Below are positions 15,994 through 26,060 of a stretch of DNA of 64,000 nucleotides, piece after piece. Position numbers and translations under genes: made by a program. Position 1 is the stretch's first letter. Each line of letters starts with the position of its first letter. Under the pieces are notes generated by a model. The model had not been told where the DNA came from. It did not search any database and saw only the letters and a list, made by a program, of their open reading frames with translations. This stretch comes from Oscillatoriophycideae cyanobacterium NC_groundwater_1537_Pr4_S-0.65um_50_18 (lineage in GTDB: Bacteria; Cyanobacteriota; Cyanobacteriia; Elainellales; Elainellaceae), in NCBI GenBank assembly GCA_016208305.1, contig JACQYI010000009.1, positions 496,001-560,000 on the forward strand, written 5' to 3'.

Positions 15994-16959
15994 TTAAAAC
16001 CGCATCCCTGAACCTGACAAATATTTTTTGAGAAACGGCAAAATACCAGCCGCTAGCTGCTCCGGATATTCTTCATGCAGCCCCAGAGAACCCGGCATGC
16101 GATAAACCTGCAAACCCACGCCAGAGAAATGTACCAGCATCTCCATTTCCTCTAGAGATTTGGGCGGCGTTTGTTCGCCAATCACCACCAAGACAGGCAC
16201 AGCCAGCGGCGGCTGGAAATAGTCAAAGAAATGCTTGCGGCGATGCACCGGATCGAGCGTTCCCGTCACAAAAGCCGCTGAAGCAAACCTGGCTCCTCGC
16301 TTCTGGGTGGTGCGCCATTTTTTCTCCATTAGCTCTGGCGTCAGGTGAGCGCGATCGCCCACCACATGCCGTCCGTACATCCAGCGCAAAATCGGTGGTA
16401 GGGTGTTGAGCCAGTAGAGAAACTGCCCCAAGAGCGGCAGCCGAATCAGAAAGCGCAAAATGCTGTACAACTTACGGCGATCGCCCATAGCGGTAGGCAA
16501 CGGCCCGCGCCAGGTCGGAGCCACTAGCACAACCCAAGAGACAGGTAGCACCACCCCCCGTTGCGCACCTGCCACCATCTGCATCGCATACCCTGCCGCA
16601 TGACCCGCAGCAATAATCACCACAGGCTCGGTAAACACCGCTCGAATGAAGTCTTTAAGGAAGCTGTGATAGAGAACAGGCCGATAGTCTAATGCAGGCC
16701 GAGCCGACTGCCCAAACCCGACCCAGTCTGGAATGACAACCTGATAGTGCTGGGCTAACTGTTCGGCTAATCCGTACATTTCACTGCGGCTAGACACGCT
16801 GCTCAGTGCGGGCAGTAGTAAAATTGGCTTGCCTGCTCCAAACGTCTCATAGACAACGGTGATGGGCTTTTTTTGCCAATTCCACTGAAATTCTTGAACC
16901 GTGCCAGTAGAAAAGCCGTCCGTGGAAATCATCTCAGCTTTGTCGGAGTAAGAGGTCAA
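15994..16959 (-). CDS. Alpha/beta-hydrolase fold protein lacking the nucleophile Ser
   Basis: 321-residue protein with the fold of alpha/beta hydrolases: ETFGAGKPILLLPALSS oxyanion region (about 38-54), VIPDWVGFGQS strand-loop, and a late LGLHEEYP segment bearing the probable catalytic His. The nucleophile elbow, normally GxSxG, reads G119-H-A-A-G123, with Ala121 in place of Ser. Catalysis by the standard mechanism is therefore not expected; it may be a binding or scaffold protein, or use another chemistry. The substrate is unknown. It is divergent from the GNAT gene. Confidence 0.82.
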   Translation of the reverse strand: MTSYSDKAEMISTDGFSTGTVQEFQWNWQKKPITVVYETFGAGKPILLLPALSSVSSRSEMYGLAEQLAQHYQVVIPDWVGFGQSARPALDYRPVLYHSFLKDFIRAVFTEPVVIIAAGHAAGYAMQMVAGAQRGVVLPVSWVVLVAPTWRGPLPTAMGDRRKLYSILRFLIRLPLLGQFLYWLNTLPPILRWMYGRHVVGDRAHLTPELMEKKWRTTQKRGARFASAAFVTGTLDPVHRRKHFFDYFQPPLAVPVLVVIGEQTPPKSLEEMEMLVHFSGVGLQVYRMPGSLGLHEEYPEQLAAGILPFLKKYLSGSGMRF

Positions 16960-17034
16960 ATTCTAATCATTACTAGCGTACATGGCTGTGATGCGTGAAA
17001 CCATATTCGATTGAAACCATTTTTCCGGGCAATC

Positions 17035-17625
17035 ATGAATATTTTTCTAGAAACAGAGCGCCTGATTTTGCGGCAGTTTACCCCAGCCGATGTGGAAAAT
17101 CTGGTGTCGCTCGACAGCGATCCTGAGGTGATGCGCTTCATTAATGGCGGCACGCCCACCCCAATCGAGGTGATTCAAAATCAGATGTTGCCTAGAATTC
17201 TCGGCTACTACGCCAAATATCCCCACTTTGGGCTTTGGGCAACCCATGAGAAGGCGAATCAGCAGTTTATCGGCTGGTTCCACCTGTTTCCAGCGATCGA
17301 AAGTCAGTTTGCGGTAGACCTCAATCTGGCCACGCCTGAAGAAATTGCCTTGGGCTATAGACTACGGCGATCGGTTTGGGGCAAAGGCTATGGCACTGAA
17401 GGCTCAAAGGCGCTCATCCACAAAGGCTTCTCAGCGCTTCAGGTACAGCAGATTTCGAGCTGGGCGTTGGCCGAAAACAAAGCCTCTATCCGGGTCATGC
17501 AGAAAGCCGGATTGCAGTTTGAACGCGCCTTCTCTTTTACAGAGGAGCAGTTGCCTCACCTCACGGACAAGCAGCGTCAGGCAGTGAAATATAGTGTGGT
17601 GAAATATAGCGGCGATCGCCCTTAA
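17035..17625 (+). CDS. GNAT family N-acetyltransferase (RimJ/RimL-like)
   Basis: 196 residues from the ATG at 17035, where family homology begins (NIFLETERLILRQFTPAD). An upstream in-frame ATG at 17011 would add 8 residues. It has the acetyl-CoA-binding features LGYRLRRSVWGKGYGTEGSKAL (motif A, Q/RxxGxG/A type) and a C-terminal NKASIRVMQKAGLQFE segment. The acceptor (amine, aminoglycoside or ribosomal protein) cannot be predicted. Confidence 0.88.
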   Translation: MNIFLETERLILRQFTPADVENLVSLDSDPEVMRFINGGTPTPIEVIQNQMLPRILGYYAKYPHFGLWATHEKANQQFIGWFHLFPAIESQFAVDLNLATPEEIALGYRLRRSVWGKGYGTEGSKALIHKGFSALQVQQISSWALAENKASIRVMQKAGLQFERAFSFTEEQLPHLTDKQRQAVKYSVVKYSGDRP

Positions 17626-17896
17626 ACCTCGCAATCTGTGAGAAATCGCACCCATAATTTAGGAGAAGAATCTCTAAAGAATCTATAAAGATCTGCATCA
17701 CTAGCTCCCATAATCTCAGTAGCTCAAAGGCATACAGGGAAAAATAGGCCACACAAATTGCGTGTATTTACGTATATTTTTGCGGCACCAAAAGTTTAGC
17801 GTAGGTTGGTCTAAAAATCTGCACAGAAGGTCTCATCCTTTTTTCAGGGTCTGTGCTATGCTCCGAGCGTGTGATGTGATGGAGTGTTAAGTCAAT

Positions 17897-19339
17897 ATGG
17901 TGTTATCTTCTGCCTCTTCAAGTCCGTCTTCGTCATCGTCATGGAATCCTCACAGTTGGGGAGCCGTGAATTTGCCCAAGTCCCGCTTATTTGGCACAGA
18001 TGGCATCCGGGGCAAAGTCGGAGATTTGCTGACGGCTCCACTGGCTATGCAGGTTGGCTTTTGGGCAGGACAAATTCTTCAAACAGATTACGATGCCGCT
18101 CTGGGCAAGGGCAAAATAATTATTGGTCAAGACTCTCGTAACTCCAGCGACATGCTGGCTATGGCGCTTTCTGCGGGATTGACTGCCGCTGGGCTAGAGG
18201 TGTGGAACGTCGGATTGTGCCCGACTCCCACCGTGGCCTATCTGGCGCATACCTCAGAGGCGATCGGCGGCGTGATGATTTCTGCCAGCCATAACCCCCC
18301 AGAAGACAACGGCATCAAATTTTTTGGCGCAAATGGCAGCAAGCTCTCCACAGAACTACAAAGCCGCATTGAGTTGGCGCTGCGGGGCGAAAGCGACTTT
18401 ATCCCCACCCTGCAATGGGGTCGCAGCTACCACCGTCCTGAATTAGTGAGCAGCTATTTAGAAGCCATTCAGCGGCCGCTGTTGCCTAACGTTCATTTCA
18501 ACGGCATGAAAGTTGTCTTGGATCTGGCCTGGGGTTCAGCCACTCAAGTTGCTCCGATCGCCTTTACCCAAATGGGAGCCGAGGTGATTTGTTTGCATAA
18601 CCGAGCGGATGGCGATCGCATCAACGTCAACTGCGGCTCCACGCATTTGGAGCCTTTAAAGGCGGCAGTGATTAACCACCGGGCAGACTTGGGCTTTGCC
18701 TTTGATGGCGATGCCGATCGCGTTTTGGCGATCGATTCTCAAGGCAGAGTGGTAGATGGCGACTATATCTTGTATCTCTGGGGTCAGGCGCTGCGCCAAG
18801 TTCATCAGCTTCCCGATAACCTGATCGTGTCTACCGTCATGGCAAACCTGGGCTTTGAGCGCGCCTGGCAGCAGCAGGGGGGCAGTCTGATTCGCACAGA
18901 TGTAGGCGATCAGTATGTCCATGCCGAAATGGTGAGACGCGGAGCCAAGCTGGGGGGTGAGCAGTCGGGTCATATTCTTTGCCCACACTATGGCGTATCG
19001 GGAGATGGATTGCTGACTGCGTTGCACATTGCCGCATTGGTGCAACAGGCAGGCATTTCTCTGGCGGAACTGGTGAGCCATAGCTTTCAAACCTATCCGC
19101 AAATTCTGCGCAACATTCGGGTAGAGGATCGCGAGCGTCGTCTCAATTGGCAGGAGAATGACCTGCTGCAACAGGCGATCGCCCAAGCCGAAATTGCAAT
19201 GGGCGATCAGGGCAGAGTCTTGGTGCGCGCTTCGGGTACTGAACCTGTAATTCGGGTCATGGTAGAGGCTGCTAGCGCAGAGCTAACCCAACATTGGACA
19301 GATAATCTGGTGCTGGCCGTCGAGCAGTACGCGCGATAG
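17897..19339 (+). CDS. glmM: Phosphoglucosamine mutase
   Basis: Converts glucosamine-6-phosphate to glucosamine-1-phosphate for peptidoglycan and UDP-GlcNAc synthesis. The 480 residues include [10 protein letters not shown] near the start, the active-site phosphoserine Ser131 in [12 protein letters not shown], the metal loop DGDADR and the C-terminal phosphate-binding [12 protein letters not shown]. There is an unusual Ser-rich N-terminal extension of about 25 residues before the family's usual start. No other start with clear ribosome binding site is visible. Confidence 0.95.
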   Translation: MVLSSASSSPSSSSSWNPHSWGAVNLPKSRLFGTDGIRGKVGDLLTAPLAMQVGFWAGQILQTDYDAALGKGKIIIGQDSRNSSDMLAMALSAGLTAAGLEVWNVGLCPTPTVAYLAHTSEAIGGVMISASHNPPEDNGIKFFGANGSKLSTELQSRIELALRGESDFIPTLQWGRSYHRPELVSSYLEAIQRPLLPNVHFNGMKVVLDLAWGSATQVAPIAFTQMGAEVICLHNRADGDRINVNCGSTHLEPLKAAVINHRADLGFAFDGDADRVLAIDSQGRVVDGDYILYLWGQALRQVHQLPDNLIVSTVMANLGFERAWQQQGGSLIRTDVGDQYVHAEMVRRGAKLGGEQSGHILCPHYGVSGDGLLTALHIAALVQQAGISLAELVSHSFQTYPQILRNIRVEDRERRLNWQENDLLQQAIAQAEIAMGDQGRVLVRASGTEPVIRVMVEAASAELTQHWTDNLVLAVEQYAR

Positions 19340-19507
19340 GTGCCTTAAAGACTTATCGGGAAAGTAGCGATGTCACGCTACGGATTGCTCTGCCAGTTCT
19401 GCTCGTTGGCTGCCGTTCGCTTAGCATGTCTTAACTATTTTCCCGTTTGCGATTTATGAGCATCCTTCAAAAGTGAGAGGTGGAAACCTGACATCCTTTC
19501 TAGGATT

Positions 19508-19535
19508 GGCGAGTAGATATTGAAAAGCACTCGCC
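19508..19535 (+). promoter_or_regulatory. Hairpin just before the oxidoreductase start codon
   Basis: GGCGAGT at 19508-19514 pairs perfectly with ACTCGCC at 19529-19535 around a 14-nt loop, ending 9 bp before the ATG at 19545. It covers the position where a ribosome binding site would lie and could modulate translation. It is short enough that chance is possible. Confidence 0.35.
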
Positions 19536-19544
19536 AGGTAACCC

Positions 19545-20675
19545 ATGACAGCCCCTCACAATTCCTCCGCTAACCGAAAAATTCGTTACGCCATTGTTGG
19601 TTTGGGCTGGTTTTCTCAGATGGCCGCCATGCCTGCTTTTGAGAATGCCGAGAATTCTGAACTTGTGGCCCTGATCTCAGATGATCCAGAAAAGCGAGAA
19701 GCGCTGAGTAAACAATACAATCTTCAACATACCTACACCTACGATCAATACGAGGACTGCCTGAACAGCGGCGAAATCGATGCCGTATACATTGCGCTAC
19801 CGGATCATCTCCACCGAGACTATACCGTTAGAGCTGCCAATGCAGGTATTCATGTGTTGTGCGAGAAGCCAATGGCTGTCACAGCAGATGAATGTGAGGC
19901 GATGATTCAGGCGGCAAAAGCCAATGATGTGAAGCTGATGATTGCCTATCGTCTGCACTTAGAAGAAGCCAATTTGCAAGCCGTAGAAGTCGTGCAATCG
20001 GGCAAGCTGGGCGAACCGCGTATCTTCAATTCTGTGTTTACTCAACAGACCGTAGGCGGCAACATTCGCCTCGAAAAAGATAAGGGCGGTGGCACGCTGG
20101 ATGATATTGGCATCTACTGCATTAATGCAGCGCGTTATCTTTTTCAGGATGAGCCGATCGCAGTCTTTGCCACAAGCGCCAATAATGGCGAAGAACGCTT
20201 TAGTGAAGTGGATGAGATGACGAGTGCGATTCTGCGGTTTCCAGGCGATCGCCTAGCAACGTTCACCACAAGCTTTAATGGTGCAAAAGTCTCGACCTAC
20301 CAGGTGATAGGTACAAAAGGCGATTTGCGGGTGGATTTGGCCTACAGCACTCAAGGCGAAATTAAGCACACGGTGACGATTGAGGCTGACAAACAGGAGC
20401 GATCGTTTGAGTCGCACGATCAACTGGCTGCCGAATTTGTTTACTTTTCGGATTGCATCTTGCAGGATAAAGAGCCAGAGCCATCCGGTAAAGAAGGGCT
20501 GATTGATGTTCAAATTATTCAGGCGCTCTATCGCTCGATCGAGACAGGCGGCTTTGTCGAAATTGATACGCCCGATCGCCAGCAGCGTCCGACCGCCCAG
20601 CAAACGATTAATCGTAAGCCTTCCCAAAAGCATGTCGAATTGGTTAACGCGGCAGCCCCTTCAGGTGAGTCTTAG
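19545..20675 (+). CDS. Gfo/Idh/MocA family oxidoreductase
   Basis: 376-residue NAD(P)-dependent dehydrogenase. It has an N-terminal Rossmann fold (YAIVGLGWFSQ), ALPDHLH at the end of a strand, the conserved catalytic-site CEKPMA, and a C-terminal alpha/beta domain with GGGTLDDIGIYCIN. The family includes glucose-fructose oxidoreductase, inositol dehydrogenase and other sugar dehydrogenases; the exact substrate is not clear. It is followed by a strong hairpin at 20731-20780, so it is likely a single-gene unit. Confidence 0.9.
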   Translation: MTAPHNSSANRKIRYAIVGLGWFSQMAAMPAFENAENSELVALISDDPEKREALSKQYNLQHTYTYDQYEDCLNSGEIDAVYIALPDHLHRDYTVRAANAGIHVLCEKPMAVTADECEAMIQAAKANDVKLMIAYRLHLEEANLQAVEVVQSGKLGEPRIFNSVFTQQTVGGNIRLEKDKGGGTLDDIGIYCINAARYLFQDEPIAVFATSANNGEERFSEVDEMTSAILRFPGDRLATFTTSFNGAKVSTYQVIGTKGDLRVDLAYSTQGEIKHTVTIEADKQERSFESHDQLAAEFVYFSDCILQDKEPEPSGKEGLIDVQIIQALYRSIETGGFVEIDTPDRQQRPTAQQTINRKPSQKHVELVNAAAPSGES

Positions 20676-20730
20676 ACCTAGAGCAGTTGCTTAGCCTCCA
20701 CTGCTGAGCGTACCAAGAGGCTTTGGACAA

Positions 20731-20780
20731 AAATCGCCCTTGAAAGTCTTTCAGAACTAGAAGATTTTCAAGGGCGATTT
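20731..20780 (+). terminator. Terminator hairpin after the Gfo/Idh gene
   Basis: Perfect 15-bp stem (AAATCGCCCTTGAAA and its complement), extended by about five further inner pairs, 56 bp after the stop codon at 20675. Downstream sequence is AT-rich (agctattaatttatat) rather than a clean T-run, so it may be a terminator, an RNA-stabilising structure or both. Confidence 0.65.
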
Positions 20781-20790
20781 AGCTATTAAT

Positions 20791-21107
20791 TTATATTTCT
20801 TAAACATCTTCTTAGACACCTCTTCACCCTCAGGTAGATTACGGCTCTTGTCTCTCTCTGTATACTCCGTAGGGTTATAAGTAGTTGGTGGAACTGATTG
20901 TGGGATGGGTTGTCGATCGCGTAACCCATGTGGGCGTAGGGTTACCCTGCAGAAAGCAAGCTGCGTATCTCAATCCAACCTACATAGATTTTCTATCATA
21001 GGTTTTCTATGAAATGAGTTCCCGCTACTTACGTAAAAGCGTTCTAAGCTGCACATAGCAGCAAATCCAACAGGATGCCTACTTTCTAAACCTGGAGTCG
21101 ATTATGC
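20791..21107. other. Spacer upstream of the second sensory cluster
   Basis: No coding ORF. It contains a 7-bp inverted repeat ATGGGTT/AACCCAT near 20905-20930 around a HIP1-like core, and a short AGGGT-T-ACCCT palindrome just after it. It probably holds the promoter of the kinase cluster that begins at 21108, but I cannot place the -10/-35 boxes with confidence. Confidence 0.4.
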
Positions 21108-23894
21108 ATGACTAAGGCAAGCAAGGTAAAGACCGAGGCAGCCCATTGTCTTGCAGGGGGTGGAGAGATGGGAGCTTTAATGCGCAATTTCGATTGGTCA
21201 TTAACTCCCTTAGGCGTTGCCAATCAGTGGTCGGAAAGCTTGAAAATCTCGGTAAGCTTATGTTTGCAAGCGCGTTTTCCGATCGTCATCTACTGGGGAA
21301 AAGACTTAACGCTGCTCTATAACGATGCCTGGAAGCCTTTTTTGGGAGCGAAAAAACATCCCTACGCTTTGGGGCGACCCTGCCGAGAAATCTGGGCTGA
21401 GATTTGGGATGTGGTAGGGGGTCAGTTAGAACAAGTCATGGCCACAGGGCAAGCGATCGGGGGAGATGATCTTCAGCTCTTGATCGATCGCGATGACAAG
21501 CTAGAGGAAACCTACTTTACCTATTCCTACAGTCCCATTTTGGAAGCTGGAGAAGTTGGCGGTATCCTAAATGTCGTTACGGAAACGACGCACCGGGTCT
21601 TGAACGAGCGGCGCATGCAAACCCTGCATCGTTTAGCAAGTCAGGTCAGGCAGGTTAAGACGATCGATCAAGCGGCAGAATGCGTCATGCAAACGCTGGC
21701 TCAAAATACAGCAGATATTCCCTTTGCTTTGCTCTATTTGATCACGCCTGACGGCACACAGGCCAAGCTTTGCAAAAGCGCCCCGCTAGAGATCGACCTT
21801 TGCTCCTGCCGGACTGATTTAGCCCCAGTTGATTTAGCCACAATTGATTTAGCTCCCGGCGCAAGACAGACAGATTATGGGTCGTTGGCCTCACTGATTC
21901 AATCTAAACAGGCAGCCGTCCTGCAAGACTTAACTCAGCATTGGGAAACAGTGCCGTCAGGCCAATGGCCTATTCAGCCACAACAGGCATTGGTGTTGCC
22001 CCTACGAGGAGGACAAGAGTCGCTAGTTGGGTTTTTAGTATTTGGTATCAATCCTTATCGTCCGCTTGACCCTGACTATCGCACTTTCTTTGACATGATT
22101 GCCGAGGATGTCTCTACGGCGCTGAGTAACGCTGCCACGGCTGAAGACGATCGCCAACGAACTGCGGCGATCGCCCAAGTCGAGCGAACCTTGAAGCTGT
22201 CTCAGGTCATGTCTCAGGCTAAGCAACCGGGCTTACACTTTACCCCATCTGCCTGCACCCCATCTGTCCGTACCGAAGTTGAGGCTCTGGCGTTGGCATT
22301 GGTCTCTGAGCGCGATCGCTTGCGGCTAGAAGTTGCAGAGCGGGAACAAACCGAGGCCAAGCTTCAGCGCTACAAAGATCTGTTTGAGCATGCCGGACAG
22401 GGACTCGTCATCGGTCATGCAGACAACGAAACCCTGGGGTTAATGAACGCTGCCTTTGCCCGCATGCATGGCTATAGGATTGAAGAACTAGTCGGGCGAT
22501 CGATCTTGACTCTGTTTCCAAGCGACTGCCATGAGCAAATTCAAGCTGCCATTCGGCTGGCGAATGCGATGGGTCACTATGCCGTTGAGTCCAAGCATGT
22601 GCGGAAAGACGGCACAGTTTTCTCGGTCTGGATTGACATGACCGCTGTCAAAGATCCTCAGGGACAAGTGCGCTATCGGATTGTCAGCGTTCAGGATATT
22701 ACGGCGCTTAAACAAGCAGAAGTAGAACGAGAGAAGCTTTTGACGCTAGAGCAGACAGCCCGCCAAGCTGCCGAAACCGCCAATCAAATCAGAGATCAAT
22801 TCCTCGCAGTGCTTTCTCATGAGCTAAGAACGCCGCTCAACCCAATTCTAGGCTGGGCAAAGCTGCTAAAAAGCGGATTGCTGGATGCCACAAAAACCCA
22901 AATTGCCTTAGCCACGATCGAACGGAATGCCCAAATACAGGCTCAGTTAATCGAAGATTTGCTGGATATTGCCCGCATTCTTGAGGGTAAATTGGCGCTC
23001 GCCATCGACTCAGTTGATCTGAGATTTGTCGTCTCTGCGGCACAAGAAACCGTTCGCTTAGCAGCAGATGCGAAACACATTGAGCTAAGGACGATATTAG
23101 AACCTAACGTTAGCGTTCTAGGCGATGTCACGCGGCTCCAGCAGGTCGTCTGGAATCTGCTCTCGAATGCGGTTAAGTTTACGCCTCAGGGGGGGCAGGT
23201 AGAAGTCCGAGTGGCTCAAGTTCAGGATCAGGCACAGATCCAAGTGCGAGATACGGGTAAAGGTATCTGCCCTGAATTTTTGCCCTATGTGTTCGATCGC
23301 TTTCGTCAAGCAGATGGTGCAACCACTCGCCAGTTTGGTGGGTTAGGGCTAGGGTTGGCGATCGTGCGTCAAATCGTAGAGCTGCATGGGGGTACGGTCA
23401 GCGCCGATAGCCTGGGTGAAGGACAGGGATCGACCTTCACGGTCACATTGCCAGCCACAGCCAGCCAAGCCAGTTTGTCTGCTGCCGCGATCGCATCTTC
23501 AGATCTAAGAGGAGTCACGGCTTTAGTCGTAGATGATGAGGCAGATTCCCGCGAGCTTGTGGTCTGCGTATTGCAACAATCGGGAGCCACCACCCTAAGC
23601 GCCTGCTCAGCCAGCGAAGCGCTACAGACGCTGAGGCAGCAAAAGCCAGATCTCTTGATTAGCGATATTGGTATGCCTGAAACAGATGGCTACATGCTGA
23701 TCCGCCAAGTGCGATCGCTGCCCCCTGAGCAGGGTGGGCAAATTCCGGCGATTGCCGTTACGGCCTATGCCACGGATACCGACCGACAACTTATTCTTCA
23801 GGCAGGTTTTCAGCGCCATGTCACAAAGCCCATTGACCCCATCCCTTTCACGGCAATCGTGGCTAGTCTCGTTAAATTAACTCAGTTTAATTAA
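21108..23894 (+). CDS. Hybrid histidine kinase PAS-GAF-PAS-HisKA-HATPase-REC
   Basis: 928-residue sensor kinase. The N-terminal PAS-like domain (about 20-165; DWSLTPLG, IYWGKDLTLLYNDAW) is of a type frequent in cyanobacterial kinases. It is followed by a GAF (about 170-345) without the CH bilin dyad, a coiled linker, a PAS/PAC (about 420-545), the phosphoacceptor His571 (SHELRTPLNP), an ATPase domain (NLLSNAVKFT, GGLGLGLAIV) and a C-terminal receiver (SDIGMPETDG). The kinase core closely resembles that of the 1373-residue kinase, indicating duplication. A short DNA repeat (GATTTAGC-type, three copies near 21825-21870) expands a GAF loop. It lies 70 bp before the Cph2-type kinase gene. Confidence 0.93.
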   Translation: MTKASKVKTEAAHCLAGGGEMGALMRNFDWSLTPLGVANQWSESLKISVSLCLQARFPIVIYWGKDLTLLYNDAWKPFLGAKKHPYALGRPCREIWAEIWDVVGGQLEQVMATGQAIGGDDLQLLIDRDDKLEETYFTYSYSPILEAGEVGGILNVVTETTHRVLNERRMQTLHRLASQVRQVKTIDQAAECVMQTLAQNTADIPFALLYLITPDGTQAKLCKSAPLEIDLCSCRTDLAPVDLATIDLAPGARQTDYGSLASLIQSKQAAVLQDLTQHWETVPSGQWPIQPQQALVLPLRGGQESLVGFLVFGINPYRPLDPDYRTFFDMIAEDVSTALSNAATAEDDRQRTAAIAQVERTLKLSQVMSQAKQPGLHFTPSACTPSVRTEVEALALALVSERDRLRLEVAEREQTEAKLQRYKDLFEHAGQGLVIGHADNETLGLMNAAFARMHGYRIEELVGRSILTLFPSDCHEQIQAAIRLANAMGHYAVESKHVRKDGTVFSVWIDMTAVKDPQGQVRYRIVSVQDITALKQAEVEREKLLTLEQTARQAAETANQIRDQFLAVLSHELRTPLNPILGWAKLLKSGLLDATKTQIALATIERNAQIQAQLIEDLLDIARILEGKLALAIDSVDLRFVVSAAQETVRLAADAKHIELRTILEPNVSVLGDVTRLQQVVWNLLSNAVKFTPQGGQVEVRVAQVQDQAQIQVRDTGKGICPEFLPYVFDRFRQADGATTRQFGGLGLGLAIVRQIVELHGGTVSADSLGEGQGSTFTVTLPATASQASLSAAAIASSDLRGVTALVVDDEADSRELVVCVLQQSGATTLSACSASEALQTLRQQKPDLLISDIGMPETDGYMLIRQVRSLPPEQGGQIPAIAVTAYATDTDRQLILQAGFQRHVTKPIDPIPFTAIVASLVKLTQFN

Positions 23895-23964
23895 CCCAGT
23901 TAAACTAACTCAATTCATTAAAAGCGCTGCATCAAAGCTTATTTGTCCCCTCTAGATTTGAGTC

Positions 23965-26055
23965 ATGTTTAACGACAAATCCCTATCCGATCGCAAGGCT
24001 GCCCTCCTGGCTCGTATGACCAATCACATCCGGCAGTCGCTAGATCTTCAGGAAATTCTAGACGCAACCGTAAACGAACTCCGAGCCTTCTTGCAGACCG
24101 ATCGCACCAAAGTCTATCGCTTTGACCCAGACGGGCATGGGCAGGTGGTTGCAGAATCGAGCGCTAAAGATCGTTTGCCCTCGTTGCTGGGGCTACATTA
24201 CCCTGCTGAAGATATTCCGCTCCAAGCCAGAGCGCTCTTTGTCAAAGCGCGAACTCGGTCGATCGTTAATGTGAGTCAGCAGCAGATTATTCTCAACTCG
24301 CTGTCCACGCCTCCCCCAACCCTCGACGCTTTGACAGTAGAGGAAGTGCTGCAACAGCCGATCGAAGAGATTATCAGCCGTCCGGTTGACCCTTGTCATG
24401 TGGAATACCTAACGCAAATGGGGGTACAGTCGTCGCTAGTGGTGCCCATTTTGCATCAGCAAGAACTCTGGGGGCTGCTCATCTCCCATCATGCTGAACC
24501 CAGAGAGATTGACACAGAGGATCTAAAGGTTGTCCAAGTCTTGGCAGATCAGGTTTCTCTGGCGATCGCCCATTCAGCGTTACTGAGTCAGGCACAGGAG
24601 CGATCGCAGCGGGAAACCATTATTAATCAGATGACGGCGCTGCTCCACATGCCTCGGCGCCCCGAAGAAATCTTGACGACCGTTTTAGAACAGGCAATCA
24701 AGGCCACAAGCAGTTCTGGAGGCAGGCTGTACCTCACCTCAACCGATGGCACAATGCCCACCTATCTCTATACCTATGGTAAGCAGCCATACCAATCTGA
24801 GCTAAAACCCTCACTGCTAGAAAATCACCCGGTTTGGCAAGCAACCCAGAAAGCCTCAACGGCTCAGCCCGATGCTCCCACTCCCCCCAAGGCTGAAGCA
24901 ACTTCAGATAATCCGGCCTTGCGCGTCGTGGTTGATCTGGAGCAAGAGCCAAGGCTGCACAAGCTGATTGAGCAATTTACTTCAATTCGCGGTCTGATGA
25001 TTCAACCCCTCTGCTATGGGGATCAGTTTTTAGGATATTTGACCTTCTTTCGCGATCAGATTGACACAGAAAGTCTGTGGGCAGGTTATGAAGCAACGGA
25101 CGAACGCCAACAGCGCCCCCGCGAATCAATGGGAAAATGGCAGGCACTCAAGCGCAACCAGGCGCAGCCCTGGAGCCTAGAAGAAGTTGAACTGATTCAG
25201 GCGCTTAATGTTCATCTCTCTTTGGCGATCGTGCAGGATCGGCTCTACCAAAGAGAGCAGCAGCAGCGTTTGATTTTAGAGATGCACAATCAAACGCTTT
25301 CTCAAGCACGCGCCACGGCTGAAGAAGTGGGTCGGCTGAAGAGTAATTTTCTCACTTCTACCAATCATGAATTGCGAACGCCTCTGGCTTCTACGTTGAA
25401 CTACCTGAAACTGCTAAAAGATAGGCTGTATGAAAATGAAGAAGAACTGCGCGAATACATTGAAGGCGCTTATCAAGCCACAGAATCGCTCGTTACCATC
25501 ATCAACAATGTGCTAGATATCGCCAAGATTGAAGAAGGTCAAATGAACGTAGAGCAGGAGATAGTCCTGCTGCCACGGCTCCTGCAAGAGCAGTGTTTCT
25601 TCGCCAATGCGCAAAGCCGTCTTGAAGGAATTTCGCTGGTGCTGCACTGCGAAGTAAACCAGGTTTTTGCCGACGCAGCTAAAATGCGTCAGGTAATGAA
25701 CAACTTGCTGGATAACGCCTTCAAATTTACGCATCAGGGGCAGGTGACGGTGAGGGCGATCGCAGATAGTACAGGCACAAAGGCAGAGATCTCCGTCAGC
25801 GATACGGGTATCGGCGTCGCGGCAGACAGCATAGAGCGATTGTTTGATCCGTTCGTGCAAGCCGATGGGTCAATTCAACGAAATTATGGCGGCACGGGCT
25901 TAGGGCTAAACATTTGTAAAAGGTTAGTAGAACTGATGGGAGGACAAATTTGGCTAGCAAGCCTTGGGCTTGACCAAGGAACGACCGTCACCTTTACGCT
26001 GCCGCTGAGCCAGCCAGACACAAGCCCATTAGACGGCTCGCTAGATGGGGATTAA
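23965..26055 (+). CDS. Knotless (Cph2-type) phytochrome histidine kinase
   Basis: 696-residue photoreceptor kinase lacking the N-terminal PAS/knot. GAF1 (about 15-210) carries the pigment-contact motif D83-I-P and the bilin-attachment Cys144-His145 in DPCHVEYL. The second GAF (about 225-410) contains a phytochrome-like tongue: LWAG, then PRESMGKW at 385-392 and PWSLEE, matching the PRxSF..W pattern of PHY domains with Met for Phe. Then come a coiled linker, His468 (NHELRTPL), ATPase boxes (NLLDNAFKFT, DTGIGV) and GGTGLGLNI. GAF-GAF(PHY-like)-kinase is the group II phytochrome plan. No receiver is fused, but two receiver genes follow after 5 and 407 bp, suggesting an operon. Confidence 0.92.
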   Translation: MFNDKSLSDRKAALLARMTNHIRQSLDLQEILDATVNELRAFLQTDRTKVYRFDPDGHGQVVAESSAKDRLPSLLGLHYPAEDIPLQARALFVKARTRSIVNVSQQQIILNSLSTPPPTLDALTVEEVLQQPIEEIISRPVDPCHVEYLTQMGVQSSLVVPILHQQELWGLLISHHAEPREIDTEDLKVVQVLADQVSLAIAHSALLSQAQERSQRETIINQMTALLHMPRRPEEILTTVLEQAIKATSSSGGRLYLTSTDGTMPTYLYTYGKQPYQSELKPSLLENHPVWQATQKASTAQPDAPTPPKAEATSDNPALRVVVDLEQEPRLHKLIEQFTSIRGLMIQPLCYGDQFLGYLTFFRDQIDTESLWAGYEATDERQQRPRESMGKWQALKRNQAQPWSLEEVELIQALNVHLSLAIVQDRLYQREQQQRLILEMHNQTLSQARATAEEVGRLKSNFLTSTNHELRTPLASTLNYLKLLKDRLYENEEELREYIEGAYQATESLVTIINNVLDIAKIEEGQMNVEQEIVLLPRLLQEQCFFANAQSRLEGISLVLHCEVNQVFADAAKMRQVMNNLLDNAFKFTHQGQVTVRAIADSTGTKAEISVSDTGIGVAADSIERLFDPFVQADGSIQRNYGGTGLGLNICKRLVELMGGQIWLASLGLDQGTTVTFTLPLSQPDTSPLDGSLDGD

Positions 26056-26060
26056 CGACC

